From: Comamonadaceae bacterium UBA4962
GTDB lineage: Bacteria > Pseudomonadota > Gammaproteobacteria > Burkholderiales > Burkholderiaceae_C
Direction of reading: 5' to 3'
Assembly: GCA_002397315.1 (NCBI GenBank)
Contig: DHAE01000013.1
Span: forward strand, 1 to 64,000
Length of the DNA stretch: 64,000 nucleotides
Shown here one piece after another: positions 17,144-25,303 of the stretch. The notes beneath the pieces are model-generated. The model ran no database searches and was not told the origin of the DNA. It saw only the letters and a list, made by a program, of their open reading frames with translations. Each line of letters begins with the position of its first letter. Within the stretch, counting starts at the first letter, position 1. Both the position numbers and the translations under genes were made by a program.

Positions 17144-17160
17144 TCATGACCGTGTCATGA
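17144..17160. promoter_or_regulatory. Operator-like palindrome TCATGAC-CGT-GTCATGA
   Basis: A perfect 7-base inverted repeat with a 3-base spacer, in the gene-free stretch between the transglycosylase promoter (minus) and the structured RNA candidate (plus). This is the size and symmetry of a dimeric regulator site. Which regulator binds, if any, is unknown. Confidence 0.45.
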
Positions 17161-17253
17161 CGGGCGGCGCGCCGTGAAAGTCTGCGGCAATCATGCGCGG
17201 CGAAGTCATTGCAAATTTCGCTTGGCGGCGCCCTTCGGGATTCGTTAAATTGG

Positions 17254-17483
17254 AGGCGTCTGACAGTGATCAGGCATCGCCGGACGAAGCGGAAACCACC
17301 AGCCAACGGGCATGCAGTGCCCCGGCAGGGCAGGCGGAATCTTCCACGGCAAACCCTTGGAGGCAATACCTTGCCTCCTGCCCCATGGACCTTCAACCTC
17401 CATGGTGCAAACGATGGCAAAGACCGTTGCGTCAGCCGTCAAGCCCGGCAGAGCCTTCATGGCCCTGTCGGGCTTTCTTTTTT
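17254..17483 (+). ncRNA. Candidate structured RNA (small RNA or attenuated leader) with intrinsic terminator
   Basis: Four successive plus-strand hairpins are visible. (1) GGCG-CTGA pairing with TCAG-CGCC (17255-17281). (2) A perfect 8-base stem GGAGGCAA/TTGCCTCC with a UACC loop (17359-17378). (3) A perfect 7-base stem CCATGGA/TCCATGG with a 9-base loop (17383-17405). (4) AAGCCCGGCAG/CTGTCGGGCTT (17441-17475, one G-T pair) with an inner GCC/GGC stem, followed at once by TCTTTTTT. The last is a textbook intrinsic terminator, although no protein gene ends upstream. It lies 66 bases before the DUF748 start, so it is either an independent small RNA or an attenuator in that gene's leader. It matches no RNA family I can recognise; the 5' end is not defined. 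Confidence 0.55.
17441..17483 (+). terminator. Intrinsic terminator of the structured RNA
   Basis: An 11-base stem (17441-17451 with 17465-17475, one G-T wobble) extended by an inner GCC/GGC pair, followed by TCTTTTTT. It lies in front of, not after, a protein gene. Confidence 0.8.
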
Positions 17484-17548
17484 GCACTCTGTTACATATT
17501 TGGCGGCCCTGCGTCTGCTGCAATTCGTGTATGCAATGGAGACCGCGC

Positions 17549-20500
17549 ATGCGCAGCTGGAAGAAGAAACCGGATGGCCTGGGTCGTGGCCGCCTTGCCG
17601 CGGGCGTTGCGCTGCGCTGGCTGGCGGCAGCCATGGCAACGGTGCTGGCCGCCTGGGCCCTGGCGTGGATGGCCATGCCGCTCCTCGTGCGCATGGGAGT
17701 CGAGCGTTGGGGCAGCCAGGCGATGGGCCGCGCCATCACGGTGGGACAGGTGGAATTCAAACCCTGGACGCTGGAGCTGTTCCTGCACGACGTGGCCCTG
17801 GCCGCGGCTTCGCCCGGCGCAGCCTCCCAGGTGGAGATCCGGCGCATCTATATAGATATGGAACTGCAGTCCCTGGTACGCCTGGGACCGGTGCTGGACG
17901 CGGTGGAGATGGACGCACCGCGGTTGAGGCTGGTGCGGGAGAAGGATGGCCGTTACGACATCGACGACCTGCTGCAGCGATGGGCCGCGCCCTCCGACAA
18001 CGCCGGCGAAAGACAAGGCCGCAGCAGCGCCCGTTTCGCGCTCTACAACCTGCGGCTGCGGGATGGCGAAATCGACTTTTCCGATCGCAGCACCGGCCAG
18101 TCGCATGCGGTGCGCGGGCTCGACGTCGGCCTGCCGTTCCTGAGCAACCTGCCCGCCGATCGGCAGATCACCGTCACTCCGCGGCTCGCGTTCATGCTGG
18201 ATGGCAGCACCTTCGAATCCAGTGCCGAGGCCACACCGTTCGCCGAAGACCGGCAGGCGCGCGCGCGGCTGCAGGTGCACGGTCTGGACCTCTCGCCGCT
18301 GCGGGCCTATTGGCCGGAAGGCGCCCCCATGCGCCCGCTCGCAGGAAAGCTCGACGCCGACCTGGCGCTGGATTTCGGCCAGGGGGACGTGCCCCGGCTG
18401 GCTGTGAGCGGCCGTGCCCGCGTGTCGGCGGCACGCCTCGAAGGGCCGACAGGCGCACCGCCCCTGGCATTCGAGGCGCTCGAAGTGCGGGCGGTGTCGA
18501 TCGAGCCATTGCTGCGCCGGGCGCACCTGGCCTCGCTGCAGTGGACGTCACCGCGGATCGCGTTGCACCGCAATGCGGATGGCCAGCTGGACTGGGCCAC
18601 CACCGGCCCGCGCGGCCATGGCGCGGTTGCGGCACCGACCGCGGCATCGGACAAGGCAGTTGCCCCTGCATGGCAGGTGGCGATCGACCGGGCTGCGGTG
18701 CAGGGAGGCCGGGTGGCCTGGAGCGACGACAGCACCGGGCACCCGGTCGCGATCGCGCTGGAGGATGTGAATGCCCAGGCCTTCTCCTTCGCCTGGCCCT
18801 GGAAGAGCGGCCTGCCGTTCGCCGTGCGGGCGCGGCTGGCGCCGCCGCCTTCCAGGGTGCCGGAAGCCCGGAAGGCCGCCCCGGCCACGCTGGGCCTCGC
18901 CGGCACGGCGTGGCCGGACCGGGGGCAGGTAGCCGCCTCGCTGCGCGGGTTGCCGCTGGCTGCGTTCGACGGCTATCTGGCTCCCGTGTTCGCTCCGCAG
19001 GTGCGCGGCATGGCCGATGCGGATGCGGGCGTCGCCTGGAACCGTGCGACCGGCGCGGTGGTGGCGAAGATCGCGCGGCTCTCGGTCGACGGCGCCGCGC
19101 TGTCGTGCGGGGAGGGCGGCGGTTGCATCGCGCCCCTGGCCATGCCGGCGGGTGGGCCGCAGGGGACATCGCACGGCACCGCCACGAATGCACGGCCGAG
19201 CGCGACGCAGGGTGCCTGGGTGCAGGCGGACCGGCTGGAGGTGGAGGACGCTGTGGTGCATCTGGCCGCCCGCACCGCATCCGTGCGGCGCATCGCGGCC
19301 AAGGCGCCGAAGCTGCTTGCGGAACGCGATGCCGCGGGCCGGTGGATGTTCGAAGGCTGGCCTGTGCGTGCCGCGGCAGCATCGTCCTCCGCGGCCGGCA
19401 CGGCGGATGCCTCGCGCACGGCAGCGGTGCGGCCGGCCTCCGCTGCGCCGTGGTCGGTCCGCATGGACGAGTTGGCGGTGGACGACGGGGCCGTGGCGCT
19501 GCGCGACGCGGTGCCTTCGGCAACGGCGCCCGTGCAGTTGCAGTGGTCGTCCATCGCGCTGCGGGCCCGCGGCCTGGCCTGGCCTGCCGTGCCTTCCGGT
19601 GACGGAAAAGCGGGCGCGGCAGCCGTGCGGCTGTCGCTGTCTGCGGACTGGGACGCCGGGCGGCGCACGCCGGGCCGGCTGTCGTACGACGGCAGCGTCT
19701 CTCTGGCACCGGCCGGGGCGCAGGGGCGGCTGCAGGCGCAGCGCCTGCCGCTCCATCTGCTGGAGCCCTATGCGGCGCCCTGGCTGAATGTGCACGTCGC
19801 CCGGGCCGAGGCGGGGTTCGATGGCGACGTGCGCTATGCCGCCGGCGCGGCCGGTGCGGTGGCCTCGGCGCGCGGCAATGCAGCCCTCGACGAAGTGCGG
19901 GTGCGCGCGATACCGCCTGTTCCCGACGGCCCGGCGACCACTGCCGCACCGCGCGGCGAGGAGCTGCTGCGCTGGCGCAATCTGGCCCTGCAGGGCGTGG
20001 ACTGGCGCATGGAGCCGGGCAGCCCGGTCCGGGTGGACGTGCGCGAGACGGCACTGCGGGAATTCTTCGCGCGCATCGTGCTGCAGAAGAACGGCCGACT
20101 CAATCTGCAGGACCTCGTGCGCGATCCGGCGGCGCCCGCCGGTGCGGAGCAGGCCGCCGCGCGGGAGGCGGCAGCGGGACGGCCGCGTGCAGACGGTGCG
20201 TCGGCAGCAGCGGCGGTCCCCACGGCGGCCGCACCGGCCCGAGCGCCTGCCGCCGGGACCGTGACAGGCCGCCCGCGCGAAGCTGGAACTTCCGCAAAGG
20301 CAGACCCCGCCGCCGCGTCCAAGCCCGTGCTGCGGTTCGGCCCGGTCGTGCTGTCCGCCGGCTCCGTGCGCTTCACCGACTACTTCATCGAGCCCAACTA
20401 CTCCGCCGATCTCAGCGAACTCGCCGGCCGTCTCGGCGCTTTCTCGTCCGAGCCCCCGGCGGATGGCGCGGCGCCGGCCATGGCCGAGCTGGAGCTCGCC

Positions 20501-21565
20501 GGCCGGGTGCAGGGGTCCGCAGCGCTGCAGATCGCGGGCCGGCTCAATCCGCTGGCGAAGCCGCTCGCGCTCGACATCCAGGGCCGCGTGCGCGATCTGG
20601 ACCTGCCGCCGCTCTCGCCCTATGCCGTCAAATACGTCGGGCACGGCATCGAACGGGGCAAGCTGGGCATGGACGTGCGCTACACGGTGCTGCCCGACGG
20701 CCAGCTCACGGCCGGCAACCGCCTCGTGCTGCACCAACTGGTGTTCGGCGAGCCGGTGGAGGGCGCGCCCGCCAGCCTGCCCGTGCGGCTCGCGGCCGCG
20801 CTGCTGGCCGACCGCAACGGCGTGATCGATCTCGACCTTCCGATCAGCGGCTCGCTCAACGATCCGCAATTCAGCCTGGGGCCCGTCATCCTGCGTGCCG
20901 TGGGCAGCCTGGTGCTGAAGGCCGTGACGTCCCCGTTCTCGCTGCTGGCGAACGCCTTCGGCGGCGGCGCGGCGGAGCAGGGGGCGGTGGCCTTCCCGCC
21001 CGGCAGCGCCGAACTGGATGCCGCCGCCCTGGAAGGGCTGGAGAAGGTTGCGCGCTCCCTGCGCGACCGGCCGGCGCTTCGCCTGACCGTGATGGGCCAC
21101 GCATCGGCCGACGGCGAAGAAGAGGGCTGGAAGCGCGAGCGCCTGAGCGCCCAGGTGCGGCAGGTGGCGCAGCGGCGCGCCGCCGTCCGGGCGGCAAGTG
21201 GCGCCGCCGCGCAGAACGGTGGAAACACTTCGGTGGATACGGCTCCCGCCGGGGGCGCAGGAATCGAGGCGCAGGCCGACGCCCTGCGCGAGCTCTACCG
21301 GCGCGCCGATTTCCCCAAGCCCCGCAACCTCTTGGGGCTGGCCCGCGACATTCCTCCCGCCGAGATGGAGGCGCTGCTGCTCGCACAGATCCGCATGCCG
21401 GCCGGCGCGTTGCGGGATCTGGCCCAGGCGCGTGCCGTGGCCGTGCGCGACCGGCTCGCGCAGGAAGGCATTCCGCTGGAGCGGCTGTTCGTGGCCGCGC
21501 CGCGCATCGATGACGCCAAGGCCCCCGCGGCACCGCGGGCCGAACTCTCGCTGGAAGCGCGCTGA
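17549..21565 (+). CDS. Very large DUF748/AsmA-like envelope protein
   Basis: A 1338-residue protein of the DUF748 group, related to AsmA-like proteins proposed to bridge the inner and outer membranes and carry phospholipids. After a basic start (MRSWKKKPDGLGRGR) there is one membrane segment near residues 25-45. Then come repeated AsmA-type units (ITVGQVEFKPWTLELFLHDVALA; NLRLRDGEIDFSDRSTG; GRLNLQDLVRDP; GSVRFTDYFIEPNYSADLSELAGR), and a C-terminal DUF748 core with LDLPISGSLNDPQFSLGPVILRA and FPPGSAELDAAALEGLEKVARSL. An Ala/Pro-rich linker of about 60 residues interrupts the middle. The ATG at 17549 has GGAGA 6 bases upstream. Longer in-frame starts would run across the terminator hairpin and are rejected. 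Confidence 0.88.
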   Translation: MRSWKKKPDGLGRGRLAAGVALRWLAAAMATVLAAWALAWMAMPLLVRMGVERWGSQAMGRAITVGQVEFKPWTLELFLHDVALAAASPGAASQVEIRRIYIDMELQSLVRLGPVLDAVEMDAPRLRLVREKDGRYDIDDLLQRWAAPSDNAGERQGRSSARFALYNLRLRDGEIDFSDRSTGQSHAVRGLDVGLPFLSNLPADRQITVTPRLAFMLDGSTFESSAEATPFAEDRQARARLQVHGLDLSPLRAYWPEGAPMRPLAGKLDADLALDFGQGDVPRLAVSGRARVSAARLEGPTGAPPLAFEALEVRAVSIEPLLRRAHLASLQWTSPRIALHRNADGQLDWATTGPRGHGAVAAPTAASDKAVAPAWQVAIDRAAVQGGRVAWSDDSTGHPVAIALEDVNAQAFSFAWPWKSGLPFAVRARLAPPPSRVPEARKAAPATLGLAGTAWPDRGQVAASLRGLPLAAFDGYLAPVFAPQVRGMADADAGVAWNRATGAVVAKIARLSVDGAALSCGEGGGCIAPLAMPAGGPQGTSHGTATNARPSATQGAWVQADRLEVEDAVVHLAARTASVRRIAAKAPKLLAERDAAGRWMFEGWPVRAAAASSSAAGTADASRTAAVRPASAAPWSVRMDELAVDDGAVALRDAVPSATAPVQLQWSSIALRARGLAWPAVPSGDGKAGAAAVRLSLSADWDAGRRTPGRLSYDGSVSLAPAGAQGRLQAQRLPLHLLEPYAAPWLNVHVARAEAGFDGDVRYAAGAAGAVASARGNAALDEVRVRAIPPVPDGPATTAAPRGEELLRWRNLALQGVDWRMEPGSPVRVDVRETALREFFARIVLQKNGRLNLQDLVRDPAAPAGAEQAAAREAAAGRPRADGASAAAAVPTAAAPARAPAAGTVTGRPREAGTSAKADPAAASKPVLRFGPVVLSAGSVRFTDYFIEPNYSADLSELAGRLGAFSSEPPADGAAPAMAELELAGRVQGSAALQIAGRLNPLAKPLALDIQGRVRDLDLPPLSPYAVKYVGHGIERGKLGMDVRYTVLPDGQLTAGNRLVLHQLVFGEPVEGAPASLPVRLAAALLADRNGVIDLDLPISGSLNDPQFSLGPVILRAVGSLVLKAVTSPFSLLANAFGGGAAEQGAVAFPPGSAELDAAALEGLEKVARSLRDRPALRLTVMGHASADGEEEGWKRERLSAQVRQVAQRRAAVRAASGAAAQNGGNTSVDTAPAGGAGIEAQADALRELYRRADFPKPRNLLGLARDIPPAEMEALLLAQIRMPAGALRDLAQARAVAVRDRLAQEGIPLERLFVAAPRIDDAKAPAAPRAELSLEAR

Positions 21566-21859
21566 CCCAATGCAGCAGGGCCCGCGGGCTGCCAGGCTGC
21601 GGAACCCGGGAGGCGCGGGACTGTCGTATGCTGGATGGATGTTCGCCTCGCCTTCATCCGATCTGGTCCGGGGCGGTTGCAGCAGGCCTTTCGTGCCCCA
21701 TATGGACGGTCTGGCGGCCGGAGTTTCCCGGCCGTGCGGACCGTCTCGACGGGCCGATAGGCAAAACCGGGCCAAAATAGCGACTTCGACGACTCGCCGG
21801 GCCATGCTCCGGCGTACGGGCGCTGGTGCCGCCGGCACCTGCCCCTCCTGACCAGAACC

Positions 21860-24616
21860 ATGTTTCCTTTTTCTTCTCGCAACAAAATGTCTGACGCCCC
21901 CGAAGTGACCCCGGCCCCGGCCAAAGCTTCCGAGCCGCATCCGCTGGACGCGCTGACGGGCGGGGCCTTTTCCGCCGCCACGTCGGGCGAACGCGCTTCG
22001 CGCATCCGCGACTGGCTGGCCACCCAGCCCGCTCCCGAGCAGTTGCAGGAAGTGTTCAAGGAGCTGAGCGGCCGCGACAAGGGCGCCGCGCGCGCCGTGC
22101 GCGAGCGCCTCGACGAAATCCGCCGCGCCAAGGGCCAGGAAGCGATCGCCGCCGAATGGGCCGACAAGGCGACCGCGCTGCTCGACGCCTCCCGTTTCCA
22201 CATCGCCGACGCGCTCGCCTGGCAGCGCGACGCCGCCAAGGCCGGCGCACCGCTCTCGCGCGAGCCGCTCGCATCGCTGAAGGCCCGCCTGGCCGAGCGC
22301 ATGAAGGTCATCGAAGACCTGCAGCACCGCGTGCAGGTGCAGCGCGAAGCGGCCGTGCTGCTCGCCCAGCGCATCGATGTGCTCTCCACCAAGCCGTGGC
22401 GCGACGCGCAGGCCGCGCTGGAAGCCCTGCGCGCCGACGTGGAGCGCTGGCAACAGCAGGCCGACGAGCTGTCGGGCGATCCCGCCTGGCCGAGCGTCGA
22501 GGCCCGCTTCCCGCCGCAGCTCGAAGCCTCCCGCACCCAATTGCTGGTGGTGTGGGGCGCCTTCCAACCCGCGATCGCGCAGGCCGCCGCCGCCGCCGAG
22601 AACCCGGAGGCGCCGCTGCCGCCCGTGCCCGTGTGGGCGGAAGAGCTGCGCGTCGCCCGCGGTGGCGAGCCGCTGGTCGACAGCGCCGCGGCCGGTGCCG
22701 CGCCCGCACCGGCCGCGCGCCCGGCCGCGAAGACCGATCCCGCCGTGCGCGAGAAGGCCGAACAGGCCGTGCGTGCCGCGCTCGTGAAGCTGCAGGAAGA
22801 AACGGCCCAGGGCCACGGCAAGGCGTCCGCGGGCGCCGCCACCGCCCTGCGCACGGTGCTCAAGCAGCACGGCCGCCACATCGACGGCCCGCTGGAGCAG
22901 GAAGTGCACACCGCGCTGGTCGCGGCGGGCGAGCTGCAGGGCTGGCAGCGCTGGAGTGCCGACCAGGTCCGCGAAGAGCTCGTGGCCAAGGCCGAAGCGC
23001 TGCTCAAGCGCCCCGAGGGCCAGGCCCTGGGCGGCCGCAAGATCCAGGAGAGCCTGCGCCAGCTGCGCGAGCAGTGGAAGCAGACCGACCAGGGCGGCCA
23101 GGCCAACCACGCCCTCTGGAAGAAATTCGACGAAGCCTGCAACGCCGCGCACAAGGTGGTCGAGGCCTGGCTGGAGAAGGTGCGCGCCGACGCGGCGGAG
23201 CACAAGGGCCAGCGGCTCGCCCTCATCCAGGAACTGCAGGCCTGGACGGCCGCGCAGGCCGAGGGCGGTGCGCAGCGCGACTGGAAGCAGGTGAACCGCG
23301 CGCTGCACCAGTTCTCCGACCGCTGGCGCGAAGGCGGCCACGTGAACGAGAAGGTGTATGCCGAACTGCAGCCGCAGTGGAAGCAGGCGTTCTCCGCCGC
23401 GGCCGCCCCGCTGGAAGCGGCCCAGAAGGAAAGCCTGGCGCGCCGCCACGCGATGATCGAAGAAGCCACTGCGCTGGGCGCCGCGCCCGCACTGCGCATC
23501 GACGCGGTGAAGGGCCTGCAGCAGCGCTGGCAGGCCGAGGCCCAGTCCGTGCCGCTCGACCGCAAGCACGAGCAGAAGCTCTGGGACGCGTTCCGCAAGC
23601 CGATCGACGAGGCGTTCAACCGCAAGTCGGCCGATCGCCAGAAGATGGCGGGCGAGGCGAGCGCGCACGACCGTGCCGTGCTGGAAGCCTCCAAGGCCGT
23701 CGAGCAGGCCAATGCCTCCGGCGACGTGCAGCAGATCCGTGCGGCCCTCGCGGCCCTGGAGGCTGCCGTGCGCGGCCAAGCGCAGGCCCAGCAGGAAAGC
23801 GCCGCGGCGGCACGCGCGGCCGGCGGCAATGCCACGGGTGGCGATGCCGCTGCTCCGGCCGGTGGCGATGCCGCCGCCGCAGCACCGGCGCCGGCCGAGG
23901 CCGCACCCGAAGGCGGCGACGCGACGCAGGCGGACGCCGCTCCGGCGCCGGCCGCAGCGCCCAAGCCCGCGCGGCCCGTGGTGGCCGTGCGCGGCGACGA
24001 CCGGCCCGGCGCCAAGCGTGACGTGCCCGCGGCGGCTGGCCGTCCGGGACGTCCGGGCGACCGCGACCGCCGGGACGGCCGCCCGGGGCGCGATGGCGGC
24101 GACCGCGGTGGCCGATTCGGCGACCGTTTTGGTGACCGGGACATGCAGCCCCGCGGTCCGCGTCTCGGCGATGCGGCGTTCCGCGCGCAGCGCGAAGCGC
24201 AGGAGCATGCGCAGGCTGCCCTGCGTCGCTTGGCGGCCCAGGCCCACGGCGAAGCACTGACCCAACTGCTCTCGGCATGGGAAAAGCGCGATGCCGCGCA
24301 GCTGCCGTCGGCGCAGGAACTCGGCGCGCGGGTGCCGGCGGGTGTGCGTTCCTCGTGGGCGCAGGCCCTGTCGGCCGGCCCGTCGGGCGATGCGTCCGAA
24401 GCGTTGCTGCGCCTGGAAATGGCGGCCGAAGTACCGACGCCCGCGGAGCAACTGAGCGCGCGCCGTGCGCTGCAGCTGCAGTTGCTCACGCGCCGCAACG
24501 ATCCGCAACCAGCCCAGACCTGGGCGCAGGACACGGCACGCGTGCTCGCCAGCCCGAGCGAACCGGGCAACGCCCGCCGTCTGCAGCAGGCGCTCAAGGC
24601 GCTGCTGAAGGGCTGA
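21860..24616 (+). CDS. DUF349 repeat protein with Arg/Gly/Asp-rich tail
   Basis: A 918-residue, highly charged, mostly helical protein containing several DUF349 units, short helical repeats of about 75 residues with a WxxFxxxxD-type signature. Examples are ALWKKFDEACNAAHKVVEAWLEK, LHQFSDRWREGGHVNEKVYAELQPQWKQAF and KLWDAFRKPIDEAFNRKSADRQ. Around residues 650-770 is a low-complexity linker of Ala/Pro-rich sequence followed by RDRRDGRPGRDGGDRGGRFGDRFGDRD. A final helical domain of about 140 residues ends the protein. DUF349 proteins are poorly understood; an RNA or envelope role is speculation. An ATG at 21890 is an alternative start. A perfect hairpin follows 74 bases after the stop. Confidence 0.85.
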   Translation: MFPFSSRNKMSDAPEVTPAPAKASEPHPLDALTGGAFSAATSGERASRIRDWLATQPAPEQLQEVFKELSGRDKGAARAVRERLDEIRRAKGQEAIAAEWADKATALLDASRFHIADALAWQRDAAKAGAPLSREPLASLKARLAERMKVIEDLQHRVQVQREAAVLLAQRIDVLSTKPWRDAQAALEALRADVERWQQQADELSGDPAWPSVEARFPPQLEASRTQLLVVWGAFQPAIAQAAAAAENPEAPLPPVPVWAEELRVARGGEPLVDSAAAGAAPAPAARPAAKTDPAVREKAEQAVRAALVKLQEETAQGHGKASAGAATALRTVLKQHGRHIDGPLEQEVHTALVAAGELQGWQRWSADQVREELVAKAEALLKRPEGQALGGRKIQESLRQLREQWKQTDQGGQANHALWKKFDEACNAAHKVVEAWLEKVRADAAEHKGQRLALIQELQAWTAAQAEGGAQRDWKQVNRALHQFSDRWREGGHVNEKVYAELQPQWKQAFSAAAAPLEAAQKESLARRHAMIEEATALGAAPALRIDAVKGLQQRWQAEAQSVPLDRKHEQKLWDAFRKPIDEAFNRKSADRQKMAGEASAHDRAVLEASKAVEQANASGDVQQIRAALAALEAAVRGQAQAQQESAAAARAAGGNATGGDAAAPAGGDAAAAAPAPAEAAPEGGDATQADAAPAPAAAPKPARPVVAVRGDDRPGAKRDVPAAAGRPGRPGDRDRRDGRPGRDGGDRGGRFGDRFGDRDMQPRGPRLGDAAFRAQREAQEHAQAALRRLAAQAHGEALTQLLSAWEKRDAAQLPSAQELGARVPAGVRSSWAQALSAGPSGDASEALLRLEMAAEVPTPAEQLSARRALQLQLLTRRNDPQPAQTWAQDTARVLASPSEPGNARRLQQALKALLKG

Positions 24617-24690
24617 GACGATCACCCGCAGGCCGGGGCCGATGCCCTGCGCTTGTTCGTGATCTGGCCCTGAACGGGCCGGGGGATTCC

Positions 24691-24720
24691 AAGAGCCGCA
24701 TGGTGCGCCCTGCGGCTCTT
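24691..24720 (+). terminator. Hairpin terminator after the DUF349 gene
   Basis: AAGAGCCGCA (24691-24700) pairs perfectly with TGCGGCTCTT (24711-24720) across a 10-base loop. The downstream T tract is weak (GTCATTT). The rest of the stretch from the DUF349 stop to the first tRNA holds only the tRNA terminator; I see no gene in it. Confidence 0.65.
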
Positions 24721-24884
24721 GTCATTTCGGGGGCGGATGTGAGGCGGGTGCCCGGCAAGGCCGGGGCAGGCCAGCAAGCACGGGATGGGAGGAGGCGGGC
24801 CGAACAGGCATCGGCGCGATGCCTGGAACCGCCGCATCGAAACCGCAATGCATGCGGCGTGCAGCGGCCTGGTCGTCCCATGAC

Positions 24885-24917
24885 GAAAAAAAAGCCGCTG
24901 TCGAAACAGCGGCTTTT
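24885..24917 (-). terminator. Intrinsic terminator of the first tRNA-Leu
   Basis: A perfect 12-base stem (24890-24901 with 24906-24917) with a CGAA tetraloop (TTCG on the minus strand), followed on the minus strand by a run of T from 24893 down. It lies 7 bases after the tRNA 3' end. Confidence 0.85.
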
Positions 24918-24924
24918 CAAATTT

Positions 24925-25009
<85 letters not shown>

Positions 25010-25027
25010 ATCTCAGGAATCCTCGAA

Positions 25028-25033
25028 TTATAG
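25028..25033 (-). promoter_or_regulatory. TATAAT -10 element of tRNA-Leu copy 1
   Basis: A perfect TATAAT on the minus strand, 19 bases before the tRNA 5' end. The -35 region is weak (CTGAAG at 16 bases spacing), as is common for stable-RNA promoters with strong -10 boxes. Confidence 0.6.
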
Positions 25034-25134
25034 CGAGGATTTCGGGCGCTTCAGCCAGATCCGCAAATTTTTCGAAAAAAACCGCGGAGCGGGGTGAGGG
25101 GCCGTCGGCAGCCTGACGCAGCCGGATGCAGAAA

Positions 25135-25163
25135 CAAAAAAGCCGCTTCGAAAACGAAGCGGC
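25135..25163 (-). terminator. Intrinsic terminator of the second tRNA-Leu
   Basis: A perfect 9-base stem GCCGCTTCG/CGAAGCGGC (25142-25150 with 25155-25163) with a 4-base loop, followed on the minus strand by TTTTTTG. It lies 37 bases after the tRNA 3' end. Confidence 0.85.
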
Positions 25164-25199
25164 CGGATTGCCGAAAACCGGTCTGGTTCTCGTTAAACT

Positions 25200-25284
<85 letters not shown>

Positions 25285-25303
25285 ATTTCAGGAAAGACTC
25301 AGA

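Noticed and set aside
17254..17483. 6S RNA, tmRNA, RNase P RNA, SRP RNA or a TPP, cobalamin, FMN or glycine riboswitch as the identity of the structured RNA
   Set aside because: None of the conserved core sequences I know for these families is present in the stretch.
17312..17548. Starting the DUF748 protein at 17312 or other upstream ATGs
   Set aside because: These starts would put codons through a perfect terminator hairpin and T tract. The ATG at 17549 has a good ribosome-binding site and gives a normal membrane-anchor N-terminus.
18548..24625. A minus-strand open frame of about 2000 codons antisense to the DUF748 and DUF349 genes
   Set aside because: High-GC sequence with strong third-position bias keeps antisense frames open. 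Its composition (Arg/Gly/Ala/His-rich, no domains) is that of a shadow, and the plus-strand proteins have clear family motifs.
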